A DNA stretch of 64,000 bases from Pacificibacter marinus (GTDB lineage: Bacteria; Pseudomonadota; Alphaproteobacteria; Rhodobacterales; Rhodobacteraceae), in the NCBI RefSeq assembly GCF_900109555.1, contig NZ_FNZV01000006.1, positions 153,139-217,138 of the forward strand. The letters are read 5' to 3'. The notes beneath the pieces were generated by a model, which did no database searches, had not been told where the DNA came from, and saw only the letters and a program-made list of their open reading frames with translations. Position 1 is the stretch's first letter; each line of letters opens with the position of its first letter. Shown here one piece after another: positions 46,045 through 55,138 of the stretch. The translations under genes were made by a program, and so were the position numbers.

Positions 46045-48179
46045 TCGTATGTCAGAGACGCGCTCCAATTGCGCCCCTCCCCGAGCCAACAGTAGTTGTG
46101 AACACAAGATGTGACAAAGCGTTCATCAGTCAGGTTTTGCACAGCAAGTTTCGCGGTCACACCGCTTGCGTCAGACCAGAATTGGCCCAAATCCACTGAC
46201 AAGCCAGCATCATAAAGCGTATAGGCAGGGACTTGGAAATCATTGCTAGAGTTATTCCAGCTCGTCCCGACATAGCGCGCACCGACCGAGGTATGCAGGC
46301 CTTCAAGCACATCGTATTTCAGCCACAAAGACGCGGTTTCTTCTGGAACAGCATAGAATGCGTTGCCCTTGTTGCTTCCAGTTTCATACTCGCCTTTGTT
46401 GTAGCCATAAGCTCCAACGACAGACAATCGATCGGTCACTTGACCTTGAGCTTCCAATTCAAAGCCTTTTGAGCTGACAGCACCGATTTGTTCCGTGGTT
46501 GTTACACCCGCCTCTGTCCTACTTTCGACGATGTTTTCTTTGCGGATATCAAAGATCGCAGCAGACACAAACAAGCTGTTGTCAGCAGAAGCCCATTTCG
46601 CACCGAGTTCCCATTGACGCGCCGTCGTAGGATCATAGCTTGGGTTATCATCGTCATCGAGTGCGTTCACAGGTTCGAATGAGGTAGAGTAGCTCAGGTA
46701 AGTCATTACACCATTGTCGAACTCATAGCTGAGCCCCAAGCGACCTGTGAGAGCTTCGGATTTGTACGTCTCAGATGTGCTGGTTTCAGCCCAGTCATAG
46801 CGCAGTCCCGCCAAAACGCCCCATTGTCCCAAGGCAAACTGATCTTGAACGTAGATACCCGTTTGAGTGGATGTGGTTGTAGATGCGCTGGTGTAGGCAT
46901 TCAATTCGACAGCTTCGATATCAGCGACACTTGGCGTCGTGTTGTCCGCAAAGTTATATGTAAATACCGAACCGGATCTTGCATAGGCCGCTGTGTCTTC
47001 TACATGCTTTGTATCAACCCCTAGCGTCACATTGTGCGTCAAAGGCCCCGTTTCAATCGTACCCGCCAACGAAACATCACCGGTGAGCGACTTGACGTTG
47101 TTTTCATCCACAAAGACATAAAGTGGGTAGTTGCCTGAGCCATCGTCAGAAGACGACCAAAGGCCAAGCTGACTGTGTTCCATATCAACTTCCGACCAGC
47201 GCAATTTATGGTTCAACGTCCAGCCATTTGCCAACTTATGCTCAAGCTCATAACCCAAAGATTGTGTTTCGCGCTCTACATAATCATAGTCAGGCGCATA
47301 GGATTGAAAATCCTCATCGATCCAAACACCGTTATTCGTCGGAAGCAATGTTCCAAGTTTGGGTGTGAAACCACGTTGTCCTGCTTCTGGTTCATCTTGA
47401 TACAATCCAGAAACGATCAAGGTAGTGTCGGGCGAGATTTCCCATTTCAGTGACGGCGCAATGACATAACGGCTTTGGTCAAACGCACCTTGCAAATTCT
47501 TTTGCCATGCAGACCCTACAACACGGTAGCTCAATGAGCCGTCCGCATTCAAATCGCCCTGAAAATCACCGTTCACGCGCTGATAGTTGTCAGAGCCAAT
47601 AGCCACCTGTAACTCGTTGCCTTGGTCTTCGGTCGGGCGCTTGGATGTCATAGCGATCATCCCGCCAGGCGTCGCCTGTCCTGACACAACCGAATTAGGG
47701 CCCTTCACGGCCTCCACACGCTCTAGATAATACGGATCGAGTTGGGTGGCCGTACTGCCAAGTGCCATGCCATCCAGTGATTTTGGTACAAAGCTGCGAT
47801 CCCCAAAACCGCGCATGACGATCTCGTCGCGCAGATTGGATGTGCCGCGGTATTCCCCGAAAACTCCAGATGTATACCGCAAGGCCTCTACGACTGAGGC
47901 TGCGCCTTGATCTTCCATTTGCTCGGAGCCTACGACAGAAACCGACACTGGTGTTTCTGAGCGCGCAAGCGCGCCAACTGTGGCGGCAGACGACGTGGAC
48001 GCCACATATCCTTCGACCTGTCCGCCCTCCTCTTCCACGACGCCTTCAACCGAAATGGCATCCAGATCGATGACGTCCTGTGCATAGGCTGCACCGGACA
48101 ACGCTGAGCTTGCCAAAAGGCCTAGCCAAACGCCTTGGAGTGCTTTTGATCTAAACGTTGTTGCTGAATTTCTATACAT
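46038..48179 (-). CDS. TonB-dependent siderophore receptor 2
   Basis: A 713-residue outer-membrane receptor. The signal peptide ends AYAQ near residue 34. The plug includes ETPVSVSVVGSEQMEDQGA, VMRGFGDRSFVPKSLDGMA and YYLERVEAVKGPNSVVSGQATPGG-type core. The barrel ends with FVTSCVHNYCWLGEGRNWSA and a terminal Trp, as in FhuA/FpvA-type receptors with a late Cys pair. ATG at 48179 has GAGGGAC upstream. It is translationally coupled to the esterase gene. Confidence 0.93.
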   Translation of the reverse strand: MYRNSATTFRSKALQGVWLGLLASSALSGAAYAQDVIDLDAISVEGVVEEEGGQVEGYVASTSSAATVGALARSETPVSVSVVGSEQMEDQGAASVVEALRYTSGVFGEYRGTSNLRDEIVMRGFGDRSFVPKSLDGMALGSTATQLDPYYLERVEAVKGPNSVVSGQATPGGMIAMTSKRPTEDQGNELQVAIGSDNYQRVNGDFQGDLNADGSLSYRVVGSAWQKNLQGAFDQSRYVIAPSLKWEISPDTTLIVSGLYQDEPEAGQRGFTPKLGTLLPTNNGVWIDEDFQSYAPDYDYVERETQSLGYELEHKLANGWTLNHKLRWSEVDMEHSQLGLWSSSDDGSGNYPLYVFVDENNVKSLTGDVSLAGTIETGPLTHNVTLGVDTKHVEDTAAYARSGSVFTYNFADNTTPSVADIEAVELNAYTSASTTTSTQTGIYVQDQFALGQWGVLAGLRYDWAETSTSETYKSEALTGRLGLSYEFDNGVMTYLSYSTSFEPVNALDDDDNPSYDPTTARQWELGAKWASADNSLFVSAAIFDIRKENIVESRTEAGVTTTEQIGAVSSKGFELEAQGQVTDRLSVVGAYGYNKGEYETGSNKGNAFYAVPEETASLWLKYDVLEGLHTSVGARYVGTSWNNSSNDFQVPAYTLYDAGLSVDLGQFWSDASGVTAKLAVQNLTDERFVTSCVHNYCWLGEGRNWSASLTYEW

Positions 48180-48349
48180 ATGTCCCTCATTCTCAATAGA
48201 ACGCATTGTTTGCGAATTTTCTTGAGTGTTTCTGTCGGGATTGATAATAGTCTCAAGCAGCCGCGTCCATACGTGTGCTTACTGCCTGCGCGACTCATCG
48301 CTTTGCGCAGGCGACAGTCAAACGATCGCGATGCACGGGGCTTATTTCC
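48180..48349. promoter_or_regulatory. Divergent control region of receptor 2 and AraC regulator 2
   Basis: Copy C of the island motif, TGAGTGTTTCTGTCGG, ends at 48238, about 46 bp upstream of the receptor start on the minus strand and 110 bp upstream of the AraC start. It is the best placed candidate operator for the adjacent AraC-type regulator. Confidence 0.5.
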
Positions 48350-49198
48350 ATGTCTGTAAATATCTTTCCTGGCGATCTGCGCATCGGGGTTATTGATGAG
48401 GTTCTGCATGCCAAACCTCGCCCATCGGCAGGCCCGATTGAGCCAAAATTTCAAGTGATGGTACTGATCAGTGGTCTTCAGCGGTTTTTCATTGATGATC
48501 AACAATTCTATCTTGATGCGACGCACACCCCAAAAGCAATCATCATGCGGCTGTCTCATCCTGCGCAATTGCAATATGATATCGCCTGCGGTGCCCCGTA
48601 CCGTAAGGTCGCATTGGCCACCCCCCTAAAGTGGCTAGGGCAATTGTCCTCGCGCGGAAACAGCGCCATGACAAACCTAAATTCTTCGGATAGTAAAATC
48701 TCACATAAAATCTGGTCTCCAAATGCAGAGATCGTGCGACTCGCGACGCAAATCCTTGCACCGCCTCCCCAAAACAGTATCGCGCAAACTGAACTGTTTC
48801 GCATGTCCCGCGGATTAGAATTGCTACGTCGAGCCCTCACTATTCTTCCAGAAAGCCAAGCAGAGCCAACGCGTGATGCACACCCGATTTCCGAACGTAT
48901 CCGGCTGTATGTCTTGGAAAACCTTGAGAATGACCTGTCCCTGCCGCAGATCGAAATGGATTTGGGAATGAACCGTAGATCCATTCAGCGTCATTTCAAA
49001 AATGGCACCGGCAGTACGTTGAGCGATTTCATCAGACATCAACGGCTCACACGGGCCCGCAGAGCACTGTCCGAAGACGGCATGTCGATTTCACAAGCAG
49101 CGTATCTTGCAGGGTATTCTTCACCAGAAAACTTTTCGGTGGCATTTCAACATGCCTTTGGGTTAGCGCCCCAGCGCCTGCGCAATGGATCTATATAA
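48350..49198 (+). CDS. AraC-family transcriptional regulator (PchR-like)
   Basis: A 282-residue AraC/XylS regulator. The N-terminal part contains FQVMVLISGLQRFFIDDQQ and a PYRKVALATPLKWL segment reminiscent of siderophore-sensing PchR/RhrA regulators. The C-terminal DNA-binding part is SLPQIEMDLGMNRRSIQRHFKN and ISQAAYLAGYSSPENFSVAFQHAFG. ATG at 48350 is preferred over an in-frame start at 48275. It is divergent from receptor 2, the classic arrangement for a regulator of a siderophore receptor. Confidence 0.9.
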   Translation: MSVNIFPGDLRIGVIDEVLHAKPRPSAGPIEPKFQVMVLISGLQRFFIDDQQFYLDATHTPKAIIMRLSHPAQLQYDIACGAPYRKVALATPLKWLGQLSSRGNSAMTNLNSSDSKISHKIWSPNAEIVRLATQILAPPPQNSIAQTELFRMSRGLELLRRALTILPESQAEPTRDAHPISERIRLYVLENLENDLSLPQIEMDLGMNRRSIQRHFKNGTGSTLSDFIRHQRLTRARRALSEDGMSISQAAYLAGYSSPENFSVAFQHAFGLAPQRLRNGSI

Positions 49199-49248
49199 CT
49201 TTACCACGAACACGCGGATTTTGCCTCGAGCTTCGCAGCACAAAAAAT

Positions 49249-49280
49249 GCGGCTTCAGGATTTAACCTGAGCCGCTTTTT
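49249..49280 (+). terminator. Terminator after AraC regulator 2
   Basis: GCGGCTTCAGG / CCTGAGCCGC stem (one bulge) with ATTTAA loop followed by TTTTT, 50 bp after the stop. Confidence 0.85.
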
Positions 49281-49334
49281 GTAGCTACGTGGCGGCCCAG
49301 TATATGTGGGCGCGCCAATCGTGTTTGCTAAAGC

Positions 49335-49547
49335 TTAGATGCTTTCGCGTGCGGCTTGGTAGATGCTGCCGCGGTTCAGGCCGATGTCTGCTAGTTCGTG
49401 ATCAGACAGCGCAGAAAGCTGCGCGTATGTTTTATTGATAGCGCGCGTTTGGCGATATGCAGCGAGTGACACTTGAAAAAGCGTACCGATTTGCGCCAAA
49501 ACGGAAGGACGGGAAGAAGCGTGGATGCTTGTGGATGCGTATGCCAT
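49335..49547 (-). CDS. DUF1127 small protein
   Basis: A 70-residue protein. The C-terminal half carries the DUF1127 signature: LSALSDHELADIGLNRGSI preceded by a basic helical stretch YRQTRAINKTY. DUF1127 proteins are abundant in Rhodobacteraceae and some are RNA-binding regulators of stress or phosphate metabolism. No operon partner is evident. It lies just outside the iron genes. Confidence 0.85.
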   Translation of the reverse strand: MAYASTSIHASSRPSVLAQIGTLFQVSLAAYRQTRAINKTYAQLSALSDHELADIGLNRGSIYQAARESI

Positions 49548-49708
49548 TGGGCGAAACCTTTAACCGAGAGATTCTAAATCTGTCTAATGTTTGACGCTAT
49601 ATTCGCGTCCGATGCACATCAAATAGGCTGTTTAAAAACTTTTGAGTAGCGCTAGAATCCCAAACCCGACATGCGCGCTTTGCATAGCTTGATGAACACA
49701 ACGTAAAT

Positions 49709-49733
49709 GGCCCTCACTCATGTGGCGAGGGCC
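49709..49733 (-). terminator. Hairpin downstream of the MBL-fold gene
   Basis: Arms GGCCCTC (49709-49715) and GAGGGCC (49727-49733) with an 11-nt loop; the minus side is followed by ATTTACG, a poor T-run. A weak terminator for the gene ending at 49779. Confidence 0.5.
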
Positions 49734-49778
49734 TCCCAATTTGGTTACCTATGTGCAGACTGTCCAAGCGCGCCTAAA

Positions 49779-50543
49779 CTAGTACCACGCGCCCATTTTC
49801 ACGTCGGACGCTTCCCCCACGAGTGACGCAAACATTTGCGGATCTTGGGTGCCGCCATCACGACCATGATAATGGTATGGATACACATAGCGCGGCTGGA
49901 AAACCTTCACCGCCTCAGCGGCTTGTTCGGCAGTTTGAGTGAAAGGCAAGTTCATGCACAAGAATGCAAGATCGATGTCTTTGAGCGCCAGCATCTCGGA
50001 CGTGGGTTCAGTATCGCCTGAAATATAGGTGCGAAAACCCGCAACAGTGACGACATAGCCATTGTCACGACCAACAGGATGGAAATTCATCCGATCCTCA
50101 GTGGTGTTGTGCGCGGCAATTGCATCAATGGTGATGTCGCCCCACATTGCAGTTTCCCCATTGGACAAAGCTTGCGTGCCCACTTTTAGCGCATCAGGCA
50201 GCTTGTCAAACACTGCGGGGTTGGTGATCATCTGTGTCGCTTCGCCTTTAAGCGCGGTCAGGGTGTCGACATTGAAATGATCGCCGTGCTCGTGCGTCAC
50301 CAGAATGTAATCGGCTTGCGGCATGTCGCTGTAGATTGCGGGATCGCCAACGGGATCGACATAGAAAACACCCGTTGGTGTTTCCATCACGAAAGAAGCG
50401 TGCGCAATCGGGTGCACTTTTATGGCCCCATCTGCGAAAACGTCGGACATATGGCCATCTGCGCGAGCCGCGAATGGCAAGACTGTGATCAAACCAACGG
50501 CTGCGCTGGTTTGGGTCAAAAAAGATCTACGTGTGTGTGTCAT
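49779..50543 (-). CDS. Tat-exported MBL-fold metallo-hydrolase
   Basis: A 254-residue protein. The N-terminus TRRSFLTQTSAAVGLITV has a twin-arginine motif and hydrophobic stretch, so it is predicted to be exported folded. The metal-binding motif is THEHGDHF (HxHxDH, about residue 83), with later HNTTEDRMNFHP, SGDTEPT and a C-terminal YPYHYHG His. It resembles the UlaG-like/L-ascorbate lactonase-type MBL subgroup; the substrate is unknown. It is alone between rpmD and the DUF1127 gene. Confidence 0.88.
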   Translation of the reverse strand: MTHTRRSFLTQTSAAVGLITVLPFAARADGHMSDVFADGAIKVHPIAHASFVMETPTGVFYVDPVGDPAIYSDMPQADYILVTHEHGDHFNVDTLTALKGEATQMITNPAVFDKLPDALKVGTQALSNGETAMWGDITIDAIAAHNTTEDRMNFHPVGRDNGYVVTVAGFRTYISGDTEPTSEMLALKDIDLAFLCMNLPFTQTAEQAAEAVKVFQPRYVYPYHYHGRDGGTQDPQMFASLVGEASDVKMGAWY

Positions 50544-50625
50544 CTGAATTCCTCCGGGTTACACACCCAAGGTAGCGCAGATTCATGCGCCGACAATGTA
50601 ACAACTGCGCGATCCACAAATGCAA

Positions 50626-50656
50626 AAACGCCCCGCAGTTTTCTACGGGGCGCTTT
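50626..50656 (-). terminator. Terminator after rpmD
   Basis: AAACGCCCCG / CGGGGCG(C)TTT stem with a 10-nt loop and T-rich minus side, 28 bp past the rpmD stop. It closes the spc block before the inserted genes. Confidence 0.8.
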
Positions 50657-50683
50657 AAATGCTTTGGATCTTAGAAGATTGAC

Positions 50684-50875
50684 TTAGTTGTCGCGTTCTT
50701 CGATGATTTCCACCATGTGGGAAATCTTGCGAACCATGCCGCGAACAGAAGGTGTGTCTTCCAGTTCACGTGTTTTATGCATTTTGTTGAGGCCAAGGCC
50801 AACCAACGTAGCACGTTGATCTTGTGGGCGACGGATCGGAGAACCGATCTGTTTTACAACGATAGTTTTAGCCAT
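50684..50875 (-). CDS. rpmD: 50S ribosomal protein L30
   Basis: A 63-residue L30: [46 protein letters not shown] is the whole-length family pattern, with [10 protein letters not shown] the hallmark. It follows rpsE by 12 bp. rplO, its usual downstream neighbour, is 22.8 kb away. Confidence 0.97.
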   Translation of the reverse strand: MAKTIVVKQIGSPIRRPQDQRATLVGLGLNKMHKTRELEDTPSVRGMVRKISHMVEIIEERDN

Positions 50876-50887
50876 TGTGTCTACTCC

Positions 50888-51460
50888 TTACGCTTCTGCT
50901 GTTTCAGCAGGTGCAGCTGCAGGGGCGTCATCTTTTTTCAAGATGTCAGCCACTTTTTTGCCGCGACGCTGAGCGACGGACCGTGGAGAGGACTCTTTTT
51001 TGAGGCCTTCAACGGTAGCACGAATCATGTTGTACGGGTTCGAAGAACCGATGGACTTGGACACAACGTCCTGAACACCGAGCATTTCGAATACAGCACG
51101 CATAGGACCACCAGCGATGATACCAGTACCTTGTGGCGCAGTCCGCATAACCACTTTACCAGCGCCGTGACGGCCCTCGACATCGTGGTGCAACGTGCGG
51201 CCTTCTTTCAAAGGTACGCGGATCATTTGGCGTTTCGCTTGCTCGGTGGCTTTACGAATGGCCTCAGGGACCTCTTTCGCTTTACCTTTACCGAAGCCTA
51301 CGCGGCCTTTTTGGTCGCCAACAACAACAAGAGCAGCAAAGCCAAAACGCTTACCACCTTTAACTGTTTTAGAGACGCGGTTGATCGCGACAAGGCGATC
51401 TGCAAATTCGGGGTTCTCATCGCGATCGCGACGGTTATTCCCGCGGTTGTTATCTGCCAT
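50888..51460 (-). CDS. rpsE: 30S ribosomal protein S5
   Basis: A 190-residue S5. The double-stranded RNA-binding part includes [21 protein letters not shown] and [18 protein letters not shown]; the C-terminal fold includes [21 protein letters not shown] short Ala-rich C-terminal tail is typical of alphaproteobacteria. Between rplR and rpsE is a 133-bp gap with two hairpins. Confidence 0.98.
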   Translation of the reverse strand: MADNNRGNNRRDRDENPEFADRLVAINRVSKTVKGGKRFGFAALVVVGDQKGRVGFGKGKAKEVPEAIRKATEQAKRQMIRVPLKEGRTLHHDVEGRHGAGKVVMRTAPQGTGIIAGGPMRAVFEMLGVQDVVSKSIGSSNPYNMIRATVEGLKKESSPRSVAQRRGKKVADILKKDDAPAAAPAETAEA

Positions 51461-51518
51461 TGGGCATTTCCTTTAATCGGTGGCGCGAGGCGCCAATGTT
51501 ATCAATCCTAGTGGAAAA

Positions 51519-51584
51519 GCGCAGCCTAAGCTGCGCCTCCCTGGATCATCGGGAGGGCGCCAACCCAAAGGTCGAGCGCCCTCC
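51519..51584. repeat. Tandem hairpins in the rplR-rpsE gap
   Basis: GCGCAGC-CTAA-GCTGCGC at 51519-51536, then GGAGGGCGC (51552-51560) and GCGCCCTCC (51576-51584). Neither has a T-run. They may be processing or regulatory structures within the spc mRNA. Confidence 0.6.
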
Positions 51585-51593
51585 ACAAGTGTC

Positions 51594-51953
51594 TTAGAAC
51601 TTCAAGCCACCTTCACGTGCAGCTTCGGCCAAGGCCTTAACTTTACCGTGAAACAGGAAGCCACCGCGGTCGAAGTAGCACTCTTCTACGCCAGCTTTTT
51701 TAGCACGCTCTGCGATCGCTGCACCGATTTTGGTCGCTGCTTCGACGTTGTTTTTGCCAACAAGCCCGAAATCTTTTTCGAGTGTGGAAGCAGACGCGAG
51801 AGTCACGCCATTTACGTCGTCGATCAACTGAACGCTGATGTTCTTGTTCGAACGATGGATAGACAGACGCGCACGTCCGTTTGCCATCTTGCGAAGTTTG
51901 TTCCGGACGCGCAGGCGGCGCTTCAAGAACAGGTCTCTTTTGCTGTTTGCCAT
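51594..51953 (-). CDS. rplR: 50S ribosomal protein L18
   Basis: A 119-residue L18, a 5S rRNA-binding protein. Landmarks are [30 protein letters not shown] and the C-terminal [26 protein letters not shown]. It lies 11 bp after rplF. Confidence 0.98.
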   Translation of the reverse strand: MANSKRDLFLKRRLRVRNKLRKMANGRARLSIHRSNKNISVQLIDDVNGVTLASASTLEKDFGLVGKNNVEAATKIGAAIAERAKKAGVEECYFDRGGFLFHGKVKALAEAAREGGLKF

Positions 51954-51964
51954 GATCTACGTCC

Positions 51965-52498
51965 TTACTTCTTCTTACCTTCTTTGCGGAAGATATACTC
52001 GTCTTTGTATTTGATACCTTTGCCTTTGTAGGGCTCAGGTTTCCGCCATTCGCGAATATTTGCCGCGACTTGGCCAACGAGTTGTGCGTCTGTACCTTCA
52101 ACAATGATTTCCGTTTGCTTCGGAGCTGTGACTGTTACGCCAGCAGGAACTTCGAAGAGAACGTCATGTGAATAACCCAAAGCCAGTTTGAGAGTGTTAC
52201 CCTGCATAGTTGCGCGGTAACCAACACCGTTGATCTCAAGCTCTTTTTTGAAGCCTGTGGAAACACCAGTTACCAAGTTGGCGATCACAGTGCGGGACAT
52301 GCCCCACTGTTGACGCGCACGCTTGGATTTACCACGTGGTGTGACCGTGATCACGTTGTCCTCAACTGTCAGATTAACATCATCAGTTGCAGTGAATGTG
52401 TGAGTTGCCTTAGGGCCCTTCACTTCGATGGTCTGACCTGAGACAGCAGCAGTTACGCCACTGGGCAGCTCGACCGGTTTTTTACCAATACGAGACAT
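51965..52498 (-). CDS. rplF: 50S ribosomal protein L6
   Basis: A 177-residue L6 starting [15 protein letters not shown], with two repeats of the L6 fold and the signature [27 protein letters not shown] at 52498 fits the family; an in-frame extension to 52564 overlaps rpsH and is not L6-like. It lies 10 bp after rpsH. Confidence 0.98.
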   Translation of the reverse strand: MSRIGKKPVELPSGVTAAVSGQTIEVKGPKATHTFTATDDVNLTVEDNVITVTPRGKSKRARQQWGMSRTVIANLVTGVSTGFKKELEINGVGYRATMQGNTLKLALGYSHDVLFEVPAGVTVTAPKQTEIIVEGTDAQLVGQVAANIREWRKPEPYKGKGIKYKDEYIFRKEGKKK

Positions 52499-52508
52499 CA
52501 GACCCTCC

Positions 52509-52901
52509 TTAGAAGACTGTGCAAAGCACTTCGCCGCCAACATTGTTGGCACGAGCGTTTGCATCAGACATCACACCTTTAGGTGTAGAGACAATCGACA
52601 AGCCCAGGCCCTGACGGACAGTTGGGATGTCTTTGACACCGAGGTATACGCGACGACCAGGTTTTGAAACCCGTTTCACTTCGCGAATAACAGGAGTGCC
52701 TTCGAAGTATTTAAGGCTGATTTCGAGAGTTGGGTGACCAACTTCGTTTGTGCCTTTTTCGTAGCCACGAATGTAGCCCTCGTCGAGCAGTACGTCCAAG
52801 ACCCATGCACGCAGCTTTGACGCTGGTGTAGAGACTACGGATTTACCGCGCATTTGAGAGTTGCGGATACGTGTGAGCATATCGCCGATAGGATCGTTCA
52901 T
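52509..52901 (-). CDS. rpsH: 30S ribosomal protein S8
   Basis: A 130-residue S8 starting [20 protein letters not shown], with the C-terminal [30 protein letters not shown]. In many bacteria S8 binds a site in the spc mRNA to repress the operon; I did not identify that site here. Confidence 0.98.
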   Translation of the reverse strand: MNDPIGDMLTRIRNSQMRGKSVVSTPASKLRAWVLDVLLDEGYIRGYEKGTNEVGHPTLEISLKYFEGTPVIREVKRVSKPGRRVYLGVKDIPTVRQGLGLSIVSTPKGVMSDANARANNVGGEVLCTVF

Positions 52902-52913
52902 ATTATGCTCTCC

Positions 52914-53219
52914 TTACCAGCTTGATTTCACGAGACCGGGGATCTGGCCGAAAGAGCCAAGTTCCCGCAGCATGATACGGCTGACCTTAAGCTTACGGTA
53001 GTAAGCGTGTGGACGGCCTGTCAGCTGACAGCGGTTGTGAAGACGGACAGCCGAGCTATTGCGCGGCAATTCAGCAAGCTTCATGGTCGCGCGGAAACGC
53101 TCTTCCATGGGCTTCTCTTGGTCATAAATGATCTCTTTGAGAGCGGCGCGTTTGGCAGCGTATTTTGCTACCAATTTTTCGCGTTTGTGCTCACGTGCGA
53201 TCATGGATTTCTTAGCCAT
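52914..53219 (-). CDS. rpsN: 30S ribosomal protein S14
   Basis: A 101-residue, zinc-free (C-minus) S14: [26 protein letters not shown] and the ending [18 protein letters not shown]. The CxxC motifs of the short form are absent. It lies 12 bp before rpsH and 19 bp after rplE. Confidence 0.98.
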   Translation of the reverse strand: MAKKSMIAREHKREKLVAKYAAKRAALKEIIYDQEKPMEERFRATMKLAELPRNSSAVRLHNRCQLTGRPHAYYRKLKVSRIMLRELGSFGQIPGLVKSSW

Positions 53220-53238
53220 GTTCTCTAACTCCTCGCGA

Positions 53239-53802
53239 TCAGCTGTTGAAAGGCATGTTGAAAGCTTTCAACAAGGCCTTAGCTTCTGCGTCAGTTTTCG
53301 CAGTGGTTGCGATTACGATGTCCATACCCCAGTTTTCATCAACTTTATCAAAGTCGATTTCAGGGAAGACGATGTGCTCTTTAAGGCCCATGGCGTAGTT
53401 GCCACGACCATCAAAGGATTTGCCAGATACGCCGCGGAAATCGCGAATACGTGGCATAGCAATCGTGATAAGACGATCGAGGAATTCGTACATCTTCTCG
53501 CCACGAAGAGTAACCTTCGTACCAAGAGGCATATCTTCACGAACGCGGAAACCAGCGATTGATTTCTTAGCGATCGTTGTCAAAGCCTTTTGGCCAGCGA
53601 TGAGTGTGAGATCTTCCTGAGCAGATTTTGCTTTTTTGGAATCACGCACAGCTGCAGCGCCACAACCGATGTTGAGAACGATTTTGTCCAGACGTGGGAT
53701 CTGCATGTCGTTCTTGTAGGCAAACTCTTCTTTAAGAGCCGGCCGAACGGCGTCAGTGTACACGGTCTTGAGACGTGGTGTGTAAGTTGCAGTATCAAGC
53801 AT
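53239..53802 (-). CDS. rplE: 50S ribosomal protein L5
   Basis: A 187-residue L5, binding 5S rRNA. Landmarks are [42 protein letters not shown] and [24 protein letters not shown]. Its ATG overlaps the rplX stop by one base (TAATG), so translation is coupled. Confidence 0.98.
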   Translation of the reverse strand: MLDTATYTPRLKTVYTDAVRPALKEEFAYKNDMQIPRLDKIVLNIGCGAAAVRDSKKAKSAQEDLTLIAGQKALTTIAKKSIAGFRVREDMPLGTKVTLRGEKMYEFLDRLITIAMPRIRDFRGVSGKSFDGRGNYAMGLKEHIVFPEIDFDKVDENWGMDIVIATTAKTDAEAKALLKAFNMPFNS

Positions 53803-54107
53803 TAGATCACGTCTCCTGTGGACTTAGCGAAGCGCACTTTTTTGTCATCTTCCACGCGGAAGCCAACACGTGTCGCTTTGCCGTTTGCGTCGAGGATCGC
53901 AAGGTTTGACAAATCAATCGGCATGGAAACCGGTTTCTTGCCGCCTTGGTCGCCCTGAGACGCTTTTGTGTGACGCAATGAAACGTTAACGCCTTCGATT
54001 ACGGCTTTGCCTTTGGACGGGTTCACAGAAGCGATTTCGCCCTGTTTGCCTTTGTCTTTACCGGCAAGAACGATGACCTTGTCACCTTTGCGGAGTTTAG
54101 CAGCCAT
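53802..54107 (-). CDS. rplX: 50S ribosomal protein L24
   Basis: A 101-residue L24 with the KOW motif in [21 protein letters not shown] and the [20 protein letters not shown] segment. It overlaps both rplN and rplE by one base. Confidence 0.98.
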   Translation of the reverse strand: MAAKLRKGDKVIVLAGKDKGKQGEIASVNPSKGKAVIEGVNVSLRHTKASQGDQGGKKPVSMPIDLSNLAILDANGKATRVGFRVEDDKKVRFAKSTGDVI

Positions 54108-54475
54108 TACAGCACCTCCGGCGCGAGTGAGATGATCTTCATAAAGTTTTTCGCACGCAATTCGCGAACAACTGGCCCAAAGATACGTGTACCTACTGGC
54201 TCATTGTTGTTGTTCAAAATAACAGCAGCGTTGCTGTCAAATTTGATTGCTGTGCCGTCTTCACGACGAACTTGTTTTGCTGTGCGAACGACAACGGCTT
54301 TACGCACGTCACCCTTCTTAACACGGCCGCGTGGAATGGCTTCTTTCACCGATACGACGATGACATCACCCACTGACGCGTAACGACGGTGTGAACCGCC
54401 GAGAACCTTGATGCACTGAACACGGCGAGCGCCGCTGTTGTCAGCAACATCCAGATTGGTCTGCATCTGAATCAT
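54107..54475 (-). CDS. rplN: 50S ribosomal protein L14
   Basis: A 122-residue L14: [28 protein letters not shown] and [27 protein letters not shown] are canonical. A 112-bp gap to rpsQ contains an inverted repeat TCGATTT / AAATCGA (54557-54583). Confidence 0.98.
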   Translation of the reverse strand: MIQMQTNLDVADNSGARRVQCIKVLGGSHRRYASVGDVIVVSVKEAIPRGRVKKGDVRKAVVVRTAKQVRREDGTAIKFDSNAAVILNNNNEPVGTRIFGPVVRELRAKNFMKIISLAPEVL

Positions 54476-54587
54476 GTGGTTTCTCCCGACCTTTGGGGCT
54501 GCCTGCAGTGGCGTCTTTCCCCAGGGTTTCGATTATGCTGAGTTATTCTGGCAGAATCGATTTCAACTAGATGTTAAAATCGAATGA

Positions 54588-54815
54588 TTATGCGAGAACT
54601 TCCCAACGCTTGGTTTTCGACTTTGGTGCACATTCCTGAATACGGACTGCATCACCAACGTTGAATTGGTTGTTCTCATCGTGAGCCCGGTATTTTTTGG
54701 ACTTACGGATGGTCTTTTTCATAACTGGGTGCTTGAAGCGACGCTCAACGGAAACAGTTACTGTTTGCTCGTTTTGGTTAGACGTCACGACACCTGTAAG
54801 GATACGTTTTGGCAT
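54588..54815 (-). CDS. rpsQ: 30S ribosomal protein S17
   Basis: A 75-residue S17, an OB-fold primary 16S rRNA binder: [34 protein letters not shown] and [20 protein letters not shown]. It lies 14 bp after rpmC. Confidence 0.98.
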   Translation of the reverse strand: MPKRILTGVVTSNQNEQTVTVSVERRFKHPVMKKTIRKSKKYRAHDENNQFNVGDAVRIQECAPKSKTKRWEVLA

Positions 54816-54829
54816 AGTCTCAGCTCCTC

Positions 54830-55036
54830 TTACTCAGCCGCAGCTGCGGCTTTTTCGTTCAAAATCGTTTTTACACGTGCTGCTGTGCGGCGCGCTTTAC
54901 GGATTTGAACGGTGTTTTCGAGCTGACCAGTTGCTTGTTGAAAGCGCAGGTTGAAAGACTCTTTTTTCATGTTTGCCAGCTCTTCGCGGAGCTGATCCGG
55001 CGTCTTAGCGCGGAGTTCTTCGGCGTTCATAGCCAT
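54830..55036 (-). CDS. rpmC: 50S ribosomal protein L29
   Basis: A 68-residue L29: [38 protein letters not shown] is the classic helical hairpin. rplP would normally precede it directly, but 2.5 kb of unrelated genes intervene. A promoter candidate lies 103 bp upstream. Confidence 0.97.
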   Translation of the reverse strand: MAMNAEELRAKTPDQLREELANMKKESFNLRFQQATGQLENTVQIRKARRTAARVKTILNEKAAAAAE

Positions 55037-55138
55037 ATCCTTTTCCTATGCACCAGTGGGCCCCCGTTAGGGTCACCCATGATCTGGTGGGTAATATCAA
55101 AACACACGAATCCCCTGACGGGGTTCGAGTGATGTGCC

